64,000 bases of DNA from Paraburkholderia antibiotica. Lineage in GTDB: Bacteria; Pseudomonadota; Gammaproteobacteria; Burkholderiales; Burkholderiaceae. The stretch lies in contig NZ_JABBFZ010000009.1 in assembly GCF_012927125.1 (NCBI RefSeq), forward strand, positions 124,001 through 188,000. Direction: 5' to 3'. A program made the position numbers and the translations under genes. Each line of letters begins with the position of its first letter. Position 1 is the first letter of the stretch. Under the pieces are notes generated by a model. The model worked only from the letters and a program-made list of their open reading frames with translations, was not told the origin of the DNA and did no database searches. Positions 52,242 to 60,880 of the stretch are shown piece by piece.

Positions 52242-53452
52242 CACGCGGCCAGCACCGCGCCGGCCGCGAGCAGCAACGCCGAATAGACGAGCCCGCGTGC
52301 GAGCCCCGCGCCGTCCGATACCCAGCCGATCACCACCGGCCCGACGATCTGCCCGAACGCGAACACGATCGTGAACGCGCTGATGCCCTTCGCCCAATGA
52401 CTCGCGGGCAGGTTGTGGCGCACGAACGCGGTCGTCGAGGCCACCGCCGACAGGAAGGTCGCGCCGAACAGCGTGCCCGACACGAACGCGACCCACGGCT
52501 GCGTGAACAGCGCGGGCAGCAGCGTCGCGACCGCGAGCAGCGCGTTGAGCACCGCGAGCGCCTGGCCGCCGCGCATGCGGTCGAGCAGCGTCGACCAGAT
52601 CCGCGCCGACACGACGGTCGCCGCGCCGAGCAGCAGATAGAAGCCGGTCACGACCGCCGCGCTCATGCCCGCGTTGCGCAGCAGCGCGACGATGAACGTC
52701 ATGTAGCCTATATAGCCGACGCCGAACAGGCCGTAACCCGCGAGCATCGCGACGAACGCCGGCCAGCGCGGCGCGACGGCGTTATCGCTTGCATGCGACG
52801 CCGACGCAACGCCGGCATGCGCGCGTTCGATGCGGCGCGCCGCGCCGATCGCGACCGTGGCGAACAGCGCGCAGGCCACCGCCAGCGCGAACCACGCGCA
52901 TTGCCAGCCGTGCGCGACATCGAGAATCGTCATCGGCACCAGTACCGACGACGCGACGATCCCCCACCCCGTGCCGCCGTAATACAGACCGAGGATCAGC
53001 CCCGCGTCGCGCGGCCGCGCCGACGCGAGCCGCGCGGCCAGCACGCCGCCGCTGATGAAGATCGCCGCGCTGCTCGCGCCGGTGAGGACGCGCAGCGTCA
53101 GCAGCGCATGCGTGTCGGCGAGCAGTCCGCTGCCGGCCATCAACAACGCGGTGAGCACGCAGCCGCCGGCGAACAGCGCGCCCGCCGGCCAGCGACGCGC
53201 GGCACGCGGAAACACCAGCGCGCCGAGCAGGTAGCCGAGCGCGTTCGCGGTGTTCATCGCGCCGGCCTGCGCGAAGCTCCAGCCGAGGTCGAGTTTCATC
53301 GACGGCAATAGCAGCGCGTAGGCAAAGCGCGCGAAACCGAGTGCGATGGCGCTGCCGAGCGATAGCGCGGCGGCGAGTCGTAGCGTTGGCAGGCGCTGCG
53401 CCGAGTTGGTGGATGGGGGATGAGCGGAAGTCTCGAGCGGGTTGGAAGACAT
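52217..53452 (-). CDS. YbfB/YjiJ-family MFS transporter
   Basis: A 411-aa transporter with 12 hydrophobic helices. The N-terminal LGFARFAYALLLPSMKLDLG and the QAGAMNTANALGYLLGAL block define the YbfB/YjiJ subfamily; GASSAAIFISGG and YYGGTGWGIVAS mark helices 4-5. Substrate unknown. It is convergent with the methyltransferase, overlapping by 25 bases, so the two messages would be antisense at their ends. Confidence 0.9.
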   Translation of the reverse strand: MSSNPLETSAHPPSTNSAQRLPTLRLAAALSLGSAIALGFARFAYALLLPSMKLDLGWSFAQAGAMNTANALGYLLGALVFPRAARRWPAGALFAGGCVLTALLMAGSGLLADTHALLTLRVLTGASSAAIFISGGVLAARLASARPRDAGLILGLYYGGTGWGIVASSVLVPMTILDVAHGWQCAWFALAVACALFATVAIGAARRIERAHAGVASASHASDNAVAPRWPAFVAMLAGYGLFGVGYIGYMTFIVALLRNAGMSAAVVTGFYLLLGAATVVSARIWSTLLDRMRGGQALAVLNALLAVATLLPALFTQPWVAFVSGTLFGATFLSAVASTTAFVRHNLPASHWAKGISAFTIVFAFGQIVGPVVIGWVSDGAGLARGLVYSALLLAAGAVLAACQKALRGA

Positions 53453-53775
53453 GGGCGAACGGACGTGGGCGAGAGCGCTGCTGGCTGGTTTGGTTTGATG
53501 TCGGTGTGTGCGCTGATCGCCATCATAGCTGGGAGTCGCGGGACGGAATTGACCGTTAGTTGCGTATTAATGGATGACCGTTGTTCAGTACGTAATCGCG
53601 CCAGCTATCAGCGATCAGAACATTTCCGGAGTTCCGTCGATGCCCAAAAGTCCGTCGCAGGGAAAGCTTTCACGACGGCTTCGGCTTGCAACATAGGATT
53701 ACTCTTACTCAGACGGTCGCAATGTTGTGGCATTTTTCTTCTGAGAATGATCTGGAAAGGCCGAATGCCTACTGA
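53453..53775. other. Intergenic region, nothing identified
   Basis: About 320 bases upstream of both the MFS gene and a small membrane-protein ORF. No ribosome-site-bearing ORF, repeat or clear operator was found. Confidence 0.35.
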
Positions 53776-54126
53776 ATGTACTTATTCGTTAAATTGTCAA
53801 TGCTCATCCGTCCTGTATTGCGCGGGCTTCGGCGCAGGCAGCGCGTTCAAATGAAAGTGCTCGCCCATCTGCTCGTGGCGATCGCCTTGACGATCCCGGT
53901 CTATCTCGGCCTCGCGAATTCACCACTCGATGTCTGGTTCCAACATGGGGCCGGCTGGCGAGCGCTGGAGCCGGTGTTTAATGCGCTCGAAGCACTCGGG
54001 ATTCACGGTGAAGGCAGCATGCTCATCATCATCATGCTCGGCGTCAGTTTCGTTATCGCACTGCTGTTGGTCTGGTTCGGCGCTCGCGTGTTTCGTCGCG
54101 CGACGCGGGAAACCTGGCACGGCTAG
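53776..54126 (+). CDS. Small two-helix membrane protein
   Basis: A hypothetical protein of 116 aa from the first ATG, or 91 aa from an internal ATG at 53851 that starts the first helix (MKVLAHLLVAIALTIPVYLG). A second helix, SMLIIIMLGVSFVIALLLVW, comes after a soluble loop with a conserved-looking WFQHGAGWRALEPVFNALEA. Neither start has a good ribosome site, so the shorter form is only slightly favoured. No family recognised. Confidence 0.5.
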   Translation: MYLFVKLSMLIRPVLRGLRRRQRVQMKVLAHLLVAIALTIPVYLGLANSPLDVWFQHGAGWRALEPVFNALEALGIHGEGSMLIIIMLGVSFVIALLLVWFGARVFRRATRETWHG

Positions 54127-54310
54127 CCAGTTGGCTGAATGCTTCATAACGCCAAGCCTGCTCCCCATTCTGTAGCCTGAAACGTCATCGATTGCGGGTG
54201 CCACCTTCGCGAGTGCGACGATGCGATCCGGGCCATTCGCGCGCAGGCGATCACGCTGGACCGCGAACGCGGCATGCCCCTTCCTTTTAGGTCGCGAACA
54301 AAATTTAAAT

Positions 54311-54329
54311 GAGAATGATTTGCATTAAC
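54311..54329. promoter_or_regulatory. Fur-box-like sequence
   Basis: GAGAATGATTTGCATTAAC matches 14 of 19 positions of the Fur consensus GATAATGATAATCATTATC, in an AT-rich island upstream of the next genes. It suggests iron-repressed transcription of the unit that includes the phosphopantetheinyl-transferase-like gene. Confidence 0.65.
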
Positions 54330-54343
54330 TATGAATTTGCTCC

Positions 54344-54508
54344 ATGATTCAGCGCATGGCAGCTCACCCGATTTTCATTCCGAACCCCGACGCACCCGCT
54401 GCGTCGTCGCCGATCCGTCGCCTGCGTGATGCGCTGGCCTGCGACGCGGCGCCGTTCAGCCCGGCCGGCGCGACTTTCCGGACTGTGTCCGCACAGGAGC
54501 TTCGATGA
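54344..54508 (+). CDS. Possible 54-aa peptide upstream of hypothetical gene
   Basis: A 54-codon ORF starting 15 bases after the Fur-like site (alternative ATG at 54356). Its stop overlaps the next ATG (ATGA), as in coupled operons. The product (IPNPDAPAASSPIRRLRDAL, ACDAAPFSPAGATFRTVSAQ) has one Cys and no known motif. There is no clear ribosome site, so translation is uncertain. Confidence 0.35.
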   Translation: MIQRMAAHPIFIPNPDAPAASSPIRRLRDALACDAAPFSPAGATFRTVSAQELR

Positions 54509-54984
54509 ACTTCCGCTCTCAACACGGCAGCCGCCCCGAACTGGTCGACGATCATCCGCTCGACGCCGCCTGCGCGCCCGATCACACCGTGCTCAGCGCG
54601 GTCCGCACGTGGCTGCGGCCGGCCTGCGAAAGCGCCCGCGGCAGTCAGCATTGGCGCGACATCCTCAGCGAAGCGGGGCTGCGCCAGGACGGCATCGAAC
54701 ATTTCGATCTGCTGATGCGCTCGCTGATGCACGTGTCGTATCGACCGCTCGACATGCGCTGCCGCTGCGCGACCGAACTCGGCAAGGACGAGGCCGTGAT
54801 CCTGCAAACGATCGCGTTGCTGCAGAAGACGCATAGCGGCGCCGCGCTGCGCATGCTCGCCGAGTGGCTGCCCGCGCCGGCCGTCAGCGGCGTGCTGAAA
54901 CTGCTGCGCTGGTTCGCGATCGACCTGCTCGACGCCGGCGTCGAACTCGACGTGCAGGCGCGCCGCGTCAGCTACATGCACTGA
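54505..54984 (+). CDS. Hypothetical protein, iron-regulated operon candidate
   Basis: A 159-aa soluble, mostly helical protein that I do not recognise. Segments such as VLSAVRTWLRPACESARGSQ, DGIEHFDLLMRSLMHVSYRP and LDMRCRCATELGKDEAVILQ suggest a compact helical bundle; it has four Cys, including a CRC pair. AGGAG lies upstream of the ATG, and the start overlaps the preceding small ORF. It is 12 bases upstream of the phosphopantetheinyl-transferase-like gene and downstream of the Fur-like site. Possible role in siderophore metabolism is inferred only from context. Confidence 0.75.
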   Translation: MNFRSQHGSRPELVDDHPLDAACAPDHTVLSAVRTWLRPACESARGSQHWRDILSEAGLRQDGIEHFDLLMRSLMHVSYRPLDMRCRCATELGKDEAVILQTIALLQKTHSGAALRMLAEWLPAPAVSGVLKLLRWFAIDLLDAGVELDVQARRVSYMH

Positions 54985-54996
54985 GGGTGTCTGTCT

Positions 54997-55827
54997 ATGT
55001 CACTGGAACCGGACCTGGAGACGGCGTCGTGCGTGATCGAGCCTGCGCGCGGCCGTGAGGAGGCATGCGCGGATAGCCTCGCCGCCTCGCTCCCGCAACA
55101 GCACCCGCACGCCGCCGCTCACACCGCTCTCTCGATCGCCGACTCACCCGCGTTCACGCTCCATCCGCTGAGCCGCCACTTTCCGCGCGAAGCGACGGTG
55201 CCGCGCGCGGGCGAATTGCAGCTCTGGCGCTTTCGCTGCGAATGGTTGCCGGTGGCCGTACCGGAAGGCGAAACGTGGTTGTCGAAATCGGAGCGCGAGC
55301 GCGCGCGACTGCATCCGAATGCCGCGCTGCGCCGACGCTTCATCAGCGCGCGCGTGGTCGTGCGCTGGATCGTCGCGCATCTGTTCGGCTGCACGCCGCG
55401 CGCAGTCGAGTTACTCGACGACGGCAGCGACAAGCTGCGCGCGCATCATCCTCGCGACGGCGGCGGCATCGCGATCGATATCGTCTACGGCGGCATCTGG
55501 ATCGTGATCGGTATCGCGACGACCGCGCTCGGCGTGAGCGTCGTCGTGCCCGCGCCGGGCATCGCGCTGAACGAAACGCCAGAAGGACTGCGTCGGCGCG
55601 CGCGTCACGACAGCCTGCGCAGCGCGTTGCGCGACGCGCCTGTGGACTTCGATCACGAAGCGTTGCGCGCGGTCGAGCCCGTCTGCTTCGCGCTCGATCT
55701 CGCGCAGCACGGCGCATGGCACCTGCTCGATCTGCCGATGAACGGCAAGGTACACGCGGCCGTCGCGACTGCGCAGCCGCTGACCGAGGTGCGGCTGATC
55801 GGCTGGCCGAAGAAGGCGCTGCAATAG
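54997..55827 (+). CDS. Degenerate phosphopantetheinyl-transferase-like protein
   Basis: A 276-aa protein resembling Sfp-type 4'-phosphopantetheinyl transferases in its N-terminal half: LQLWRFRCEWLPVAVPEGET, then LSKSERERARLHPNAALRRR and FISARVVVRWIVAHLFG, the usual Ser-x-x-Glu-Arg and Arg-rich CoA region. The catalytic half is changed: the FNLSHS position reads IAIDIVYGG, the GVDIE metal site reads GVSVVVP, and no WTxKEA helix is seen. It therefore probably cannot bind magnesium as usual and may be a pseudoenzyme. It follows a hypothetical gene by 12 bases in a unit with a Fur-like site. The first about 60 residues are low-complexity, so a later start is possible. Confidence 0.7.
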   Translation: MSLEPDLETASCVIEPARGREEACADSLAASLPQQHPHAAAHTALSIADSPAFTLHPLSRHFPREATVPRAGELQLWRFRCEWLPVAVPEGETWLSKSERERARLHPNAALRRRFISARVVVRWIVAHLFGCTPRAVELLDDGSDKLRAHHPRDGGGIAIDIVYGGIWIVIGIATTALGVSVVVPAPGIALNETPEGLRRRARHDSLRSALRDAPVDFDHEALRAVEPVCFALDLAQHGAWHLLDLPMNGKVHAAVATAQPLTEVRLIGWPKKALQ

Positions 55828-55877
55828 ACGCGGCTTACGAATAAGCGGATCGCTGATTGCGTATCGTGTGCGGCGCG

Positions 55878-56087
55878 CTAGCCTTCGAGCGCGCCGTCGC
55901 GCGCACAGCGCATCGCTTCGAGCAACGTCTCATGATCGCCGATGTGATTCGCCAACAGCAGAATCAGCTGCGCGTTGGCCGACTGGCTTTGCGCATCGTC
56001 GAGGCCGCGATGCATGTCGATCAGCGCCTCGTAGAAATCGTCGGGACGCGCGAGATTCGATTGCGTGTTCAGTGTGGTTGTAGTCAT
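55878..56087 (-). CDS. DUF2783 protein
   Basis: A 69-aa protein: TTTTLNTQSNLARPDDFYEA then LIDMHRGLDDAQSQSANAQL and ILLLANHIGDHETLLEAMRC. This is the DUF2783 family, small helical proteins found almost always beside an FAD-dependent aromatic monooxygenase, as here (29 bases downstream of it). Presumed accessory; function unknown. The ATG at 56087 begins the family's N-terminus. Confidence 0.87.
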   Translation of the reverse strand: MTTTTLNTQSNLARPDDFYEALIDMHRGLDDAQSQSANAQLILLLANHIGDHETLLEAMRCARDGALEG

Positions 56088-56116
56088 GTCCGTCTCCTGC
56101 ACGATTCGTCAATGCG

Positions 56117-57940
56117 TCAATGCGTGAGGGGCAGCGCGTTTGCGCTCGCTGCTGGTTGCTCATTTGGCTGTGCATTCGGCTGCTTATTCAACCGTTCACC
56201 CGGCTGCGCACCAGCCCCTTCAACGCACAACGCACGCTTTAACGCATGCTCGACCGCCGCCGCATCGAGTTGCCGCCAGCGCGCGCAGACATGCTGGTCC
56301 GGCCGGATCAGATAGAACGTGCCGGGCTTCGCATCATAACGCGCGCTCGCGAGACCGTCGGTATCGCGCATCACCCGCATGTTGATAAACGTATCGGCGC
56401 GCGCTGTGCCTTGCAGCACGACAATCAATTTCAGCGGAATCGGCCCTGCGCGCAGTGCGTTCAGCGCGGTGCGGGTGGTTTGATCGACGCCTCGTTTGTC
56501 GCAGAACAGTAGGCCGGTGAACTGCTCGCCGAGCTGGCGCAGCAACCAGCCCGGCTCGCCGTCCATCTGCACCGGCGCATCGATGCACGACGCGCCCGGC
56601 ACCATCGCACCCTCGAAGCACTCGCCATCCGGCGTGTTGAGTGGCGAGTCGCGCAGCACCGCGGGTACCGACAGCCGGCCGCTATTAGTCAGTTGACGCG
56701 CGAACGGATAGTGTCGCGACAGCTTCAGCACGGCGTCGCGAAACACGCGGCTCACCGGCGTCTTCGGCGTGATGAAATCGGTGGAGCGGGTCGAGTGGCG
56801 GATGTTTTCGTCGGCGGCGAATTCGCGTTCGCTCGCATAGCTGTCGAGCAAGGCATCGGACGCGCTGCCGTCGAGCACCATCGCCAGTTTCCACGCGAGG
56901 TTTTCCGCGTCCTGCACGCCGCTATTCGCGCCGCGCGCGCCGAATGGCGACACGCCGTGCGCGGCATCGCCGGCGAACAGCACGTTGCCGTGACGGAAGC
57001 GCTCCATCCGCGTGCACGAGAACGTGTACACGCTGACCCATTCGAGTTCGAACTTCGCGTCCGCGCCGAGCAATGCGCGCACGCGCGGCATCACGCGCTC
57101 GGGCGTCTTTTCGAGCACGGGGTCGGCGTCCCAGCCGAGCTGGAAATCGATGCGCCACACGTTGTCCGGCTGCCGATGTAGCAACACCGACTGATTCGGA
57201 TGGAACGGCGGATCGAACCAGAACCAACGCTCGATCGGAAAATCCGCTTCCACGTCCATCTTCACGTCGGCGATCAGGAAGCGGTCGCGGAACGTGACGC
57301 CTTTGCTGTCGAGCCCCATCATGTTGCGCAGCGGGCTGCGCGAGCCGTCGGCGGCGACCACGTAGCGGCCGCGCAGCGCGTAGGTACCGTCCGGTGTGTC
57401 GACGTTCAGCGTGACGTGCGCATCGCGGGTGCCGGGCGTGCCGTGCTGCTGTACGCCGACCACCTTGCTCTTCCAGCGGATCTCCAGATTCGGCAGCTCC
57501 TGCGCGCGTTCGAGCAGAAACCCTTCGACGTAGTACTGCTGCAGGTTGATGAACGCGGGCCGATGATGGCCTGCCTCCGGCTGCAGATTGAACGTATAGA
57601 CGAGGTCGCGCTTCAGAAATACCTTGCCGACGTTCCAGCTGATGCCCTTGTCGACCATCCGTTGCCCGCAGCCGAGGCGATCGAAAATATCGAGCGAGCG
57701 CTTCGAGAAGCAGATCGCACGCGATCCTCTGGATAACGAACAATCGTCGTCGACCAGCACCACCGGCACGCCCTGCTGCGCGAGATCGATCGCGGTGGCG
57801 AGACCCACCGGCCCCGCGCCGACCACGATCACCGGGTAGCACGCCTCTTCCGTCGAGTTCGTTTGCCGCGTATCGCGCGCCGATTCCTGCTCGCGACACG
57901 GCCGGTACTCGAACGACAGCGCCTGATAATCGATGCTCAT
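56117..57940 (-). CDS. FAD-dependent aromatic monooxygenase (MhpA-like)
   Basis: A 607-aa flavoprotein hydroxylase of the PheA/MhpA type. The FAD fold has VIVVGAGPVGLATAIDLAQQ (GxGxxG), the middle DG motif in VVAADGSRSPLRNMMG, and the GD motif FAGDAAHGVSPFGARGANSG. A C-terminal thioredoxin-like domain (about 480-580) is present as in this class. It is expected to hydroxylate a phenolic substrate using NAD(P)H and oxygen. GGAGG upstream of the ATG. It lies between the MBL-fold gene and DUF2783 on the same strand, apparently one operon. Confidence 0.92.
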   Translation of the reverse strand: MSIDYQALSFEYRPCREQESARDTRQTNSTEEACYPVIVVGAGPVGLATAIDLAQQGVPVVLVDDDCSLSRGSRAICFSKRSLDIFDRLGCGQRMVDKGISWNVGKVFLKRDLVYTFNLQPEAGHHRPAFINLQQYYVEGFLLERAQELPNLEIRWKSKVVGVQQHGTPGTRDAHVTLNVDTPDGTYALRGRYVVAADGSRSPLRNMMGLDSKGVTFRDRFLIADVKMDVEADFPIERWFWFDPPFHPNQSVLLHRQPDNVWRIDFQLGWDADPVLEKTPERVMPRVRALLGADAKFELEWVSVYTFSCTRMERFRHGNVLFAGDAAHGVSPFGARGANSGVQDAENLAWKLAMVLDGSASDALLDSYASEREFAADENIRHSTRSTDFITPKTPVSRVFRDAVLKLSRHYPFARQLTNSGRLSVPAVLRDSPLNTPDGECFEGAMVPGASCIDAPVQMDGEPGWLLRQLGEQFTGLLFCDKRGVDQTTRTALNALRAGPIPLKLIVVLQGTARADTFINMRVMRDTDGLASARYDAKPGTFYLIRPDQHVCARWRQLDAAAVEHALKRALCVEGAGAQPGERLNKQPNAQPNEQPAASANALPLTH

Positions 57941-58047
57941 TGTGGTGCCTCCATCCCGCCGCGTTCTGCGTCGCGGCGTGCGCCTCTGCGGGCGCGTCCA
58001 TGTCTGCTTTGGTCCTGCCTCAGTCCTGCTTCAGTCGTTATGCGCGC

Positions 58048-59007
58048 TCACGCCTGCAGCGCGTCCCACATCTCCTTGTCGCGCTGCGCGGTCCAGATAC
58101 GCGGATGCGTGAGGCCACTCGCTTCGTCGAACGCACGCGACACGTCGAACGGCAAGCAATGCTCGTAGATAAACACGTGGCCGAACTTCGGGTCCATCGC
58201 TTCGCGCGTGTGCGCCATCGCCGCCTTCAGATCGAGCTTCTGCGCGACCGCTTCGCGGCCCTTCTGCAATAGCGTGGTGACGAAATCCCTCGTGTAGTCG
58301 AGACCTTTGTCGACATCTTGCGGCGTGGTCAATGCCGGGCCGCGCCCCGGTACCAGCTTCTCGGCGCCCAATGCTCGCAGTGCGTCAAGAGTCGCGGGCC
58401 ACTGTTCGAGCTGCGCGTCGCCGCAATAGCAGGCCGCGTCGTATTCGACCAGATCGCCGGAGAACAGCACCTTCTGCGACGGCAGCCACACGACCGTATC
58501 GCCCTTCGTATGGCCCGAGCCCAGATGCGCGATCTTCACTTCGAGCTTGCCGAGCCACAGCGTGATTTCCTTCTCGAACACGAGCGTCGGCCACGTCAGC
58601 CCCGGCACCGTCTCGACGCCGGCAAAGAGGCGAGGAAAGCGCTCGATTTCCGACTTCATATCCTGCTCGCCGCGCTCGACGATCATCTCGTAGGTGCCAC
58701 GACTCGCGATGATCTGCTGCGCACCCTCCGCGAAATACGCGGACGCGCCGAGCACGCGCACCGCGTGGTAGTGCGACAGCACCACGTATTTGATCGGCTT
58801 GTCGGTCACGCTGCGGATCTTCGCGATCAGGTCCTGCGCCATCGCGGGCGTCGCGGTGGTGTCGACGATCAGCACGCCATCGTCGCCGACGATCACGCCC
58901 GAGTTCGGATCACCCTCGGCGGTGTACGCGTACGCGTTCTCGGACAACTGCGTCCACGTGATCTTCTTCTGTTCGAGGTCGGCCTGCGATGCAAATGCCT
59001 TTGCCAT
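58048..59007 (-). CDS. MBL-fold protein with altered metal motif
   Basis: A 319-aa metallo-beta-lactamase-fold protein. The expected HxHxDH motif reads HYHAVR (residues 79-84), so the Asp and third His are missing; later ligands are partly kept in LGSGHTKGDTVVWLP and LFSGDLVEYDAACYCGDAQL. This altered site suggests single-metal chemistry or a different activity. It is the first gene of the unit with the FAD monooxygenase and DUF2783, and may hydrolyse a product of aromatic metabolism. The ATG at 59007 has GGAGA upstream; the frame opens at 59124. Confidence 0.85.
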   Translation of the reverse strand: MAKAFASQADLEQKKITWTQLSENAYAYTAEGDPNSGVIVGDDGVLIVDTTATPAMAQDLIAKIRSVTDKPIKYVVLSHYHAVRVLGASAYFAEGAQQIIASRGTYEMIVERGEQDMKSEIERFPRLFAGVETVPGLTWPTLVFEKEITLWLGKLEVKIAHLGSGHTKGDTVVWLPSQKVLFSGDLVEYDAACYCGDAQLEQWPATLDALRALGAEKLVPGRGPALTTPQDVDKGLDYTRDFVTTLLQKGREAVAQKLDLKAAMAHTREAMDPKFGHVFIYEHCLPFDVSRAFDEASGLTHPRIWTAQRDKEMWDALQA

Positions 59008-59443
59008 GTCTGTCTCCGTCTGGATGGGATGCGAAGCGAGACGACTGGCCGGGCGGGCAGGTTCCGGTTCGGGAACCTGGGCGCTCGCGGAAGGGGAAGA
59101 TTGTCTCGCCCCGTTTTTATTCAATCGTTGCGCCGATGTGCCGGGGTAAGGGCATAGTACGGCTGCGTCTTTTTATTCGTCAATGGCGATAACCCTCGCC
59201 ATTAACAAATTTTAGAACTATGCAGACTGGTGCCGTTTCGCATGCTTTTCGCCTGATTTCCGGCCTGATTCAAGTGTAGTTGCGTGACGTGGTTCGCGCA
59301 CACGCGATGCTATTCGCGTGTGTTGCCGGCATCACAGCAGCGTCGAAAATGCACGCGGCACGGTGATTGCGACACTGTCGATAGCGCAGGCAACAACTGT
59401 CTGCGTCTCTATCTCCATCAGTCCAGTTAAGGAGGGGCGGATC
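59008..59443. other. Divergent intergenic region
   Basis: About 435 bases between the MBL-fold gene and a small exported protein gene. No gene; it is less GC-rich around 59150-59290. I could not assign a promoter confidently. Confidence 0.35.
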
Positions 59444-59767
59444 ATGAGCAGGACAAGCATTGCATTAGTCGCGGCCGTCGCCGCACTCGCACTGTCGGGC
59501 GGCGCTTATGCGCAGACGGCTGGAGGCCAGAACAGCAGCGGTTCGACCGGCAGCACCGCGAGCCCGTCGAACCAGATGAGCGGTAGCACCGGCGCTACGA
59601 CGGGCGGCTACGGCATGCCGGGCAATACCAACTCCGACAGCGGCATGGCGCCTCGCGCGCCGAATTCGGGCCTGCCGAGCAACAACTCGACGTCCGACAA
59701 TAGCGCGCCCAAGAGCAACAATACGCTGGCCACTCCGAGCGTCGTGTCGCCGGCGGCCAACCATTAG
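59444..59767 (+). CDS. Small exported Ser/Gly/Asn-rich protein
   Basis: A 107-aa protein with a signal peptide (SIALVAAVAALALSGGAYAQ) and a low-complexity mature part rich in Ser, Gly, Thr, Asn and Pro. The ribosome site AAGGAGGGG is nearly ideal, so it is probably abundantly made. Secreted low-complexity proteins of this sort are common in Burkholderiaceae; no domain or function can be assigned. An intrinsic terminator follows. Confidence 0.8.
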   Translation: MSRTSIALVAAVAALALSGGAYAQTAGGQNSSGSTGSTASPSNQMSGSTGATTGGYGMPGNTNSDSGMAPRAPNSGLPSNNSTSDNSAPKSNNTLATPSVVSPAANH

Positions 59768-59825
59768 TCGTCACCCATCAGTAGTCGCTAAAGATGACAA
59801 GCGGCTGTACATAAGTACAAACAGC

Positions 59826-59859
59826 AAGGCCGTTGCCCTCACGGGCAACGGCCTTTTTT
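59826..59859 (+). terminator. Intrinsic terminator
   Basis: A perfect 13-bp stem (AAGGCCGTTGCCC / GGGCAACGGCCTT) with a four-base loop and a run of at least six T, about 60 bases past the small exported protein. A textbook Rho-independent terminator. Confidence 0.93.
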
Positions 59860-59918
59860 ACCTGCTATTTCACACGCTATTTCTCAATCCGAATCTCAAT
59901 CCGAACATCAGGCGCCCA

Positions 59919-60782
59919 CTACTCCCCCGCCCCTTCCGGCTCATGCGACCCAAGCCGCGCCTTTGCGTGGCGCATTTTCTCGAGCGTGCGCGGCCCCGCC
60001 TTCAACGCAACGCCAATGGCGAGCGCGTCCATGATGCACAACTGCACGAGCCGCGATACGCCCGGCGTATGCGGATCGATCGGACTCGCCACGCGCAGCA
60101 GCAACGGAATATCGACGAGCCACGCGAGCCGCGAGCCGACATTGGTCAGCGCGATCGTGGTCGCGCCGCGCTCCTTGGCGATCTGGATGCTCTCGTTGAC
60201 TTCGACGCTGCGCCCCGAATGGGAAATCGCAAACGCGACATCGCCGGGTTCCATCATGCCCGCGTAAAGCCGCTGCAAATGACCGTCGGTAAACGCGGCC
60301 GCCGCGATGTCGATGCGTAGAAACCGCAGCGCCGCGTCCTGCGCGACGAGCCCCGAACCCGAACCGACGCCGAAGAAAAACACCCGCCGCGCACTGGAGA
60401 GCGCCGCCAGCGCGCTTTCGACCACCGCCGGGTCAAGCGCGCCACGCGCATGCGTGATGCCGTCGATCGCCGCTTCGCCGACCTTGTCCATCAGCGTCTG
60501 CACGTCGTCATCGCGCGCAACCGCGGTCGATGCGTACGGCAGACCGCCCGCCACGCTCTGCGCCAGCTGCATCTTGAAGTCACGCAGACCATGCGCGCCG
60601 ATCGCGCGACAGAAGCGCGTGACGGAAGGCTCGGACACGTTGGCGCGCTGCGCGAGTTCGGTGATGCTCGCGCGCATCGCGAAGTCGACGTCGGCCAGCA
60701 CCATGTCGGCAACCTTGCGCTCGGCGGGCCGCAGACTCGCGAGTGCGCTGCGAATGTGGGGAATCAAGTTCGGTGCGGACAC
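59919..60782 (-). CDS. RpiR-family transcriptional regulator
   Basis: A 287-aa regulator with an N-terminal HTH_6 domain (about 1-77: LRPAERKVADMVLADVDFAM, RASITELAQRANVSEPSVTR) and a C-terminal SIS sugar-phosphate domain (about 115-250: VFFFGVGSGSGLVAQDAALR, FAISHSGRSVEVNESIQIAK). The start is a GTG with AAGGA upstream. It lies downstream of the ABC ATPase gene on the same strand and likely regulates the sugar uptake locus in response to a phosphorylated sugar. Confidence 0.92.
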   Translation of the reverse strand: MSAPNLIPHIRSALASLRPAERKVADMVLADVDFAMRASITELAQRANVSEPSVTRFCRAIGAHGLRDFKMQLAQSVAGGLPYASTAVARDDDVQTLMDKVGEAAIDGITHARGALDPAVVESALAALSSARRVFFFGVGSGSGLVAQDAALRFLRIDIAAAAFTDGHLQRLYAGMMEPGDVAFAISHSGRSVEVNESIQIAKERGATTIALTNVGSRLAWLVDIPLLLRVASPIDPHTPGVSRLVQLCIMDALAIGVALKAGPRTLEKMRHAKARLGSHEPEGAGE

Positions 60783-60880
60783 CCGGTGTTCCTTAGGGTC
60801 TGTTTACATATGGAATCCGCGTGGCTCGCAGCTTCTCGCACGTTGATCGGCTCGAGCGGGAGTGTCGGACGACACGCGGT

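Noticed and set aside
54364..54981. 205-codon minus-strand ORF opposite the hypothetical gene
   Set aside because: The plus-strand gene has an AGGAG start, ATGA coupling and a downstream partner; the minus frame is Arg/His-rich shadow.
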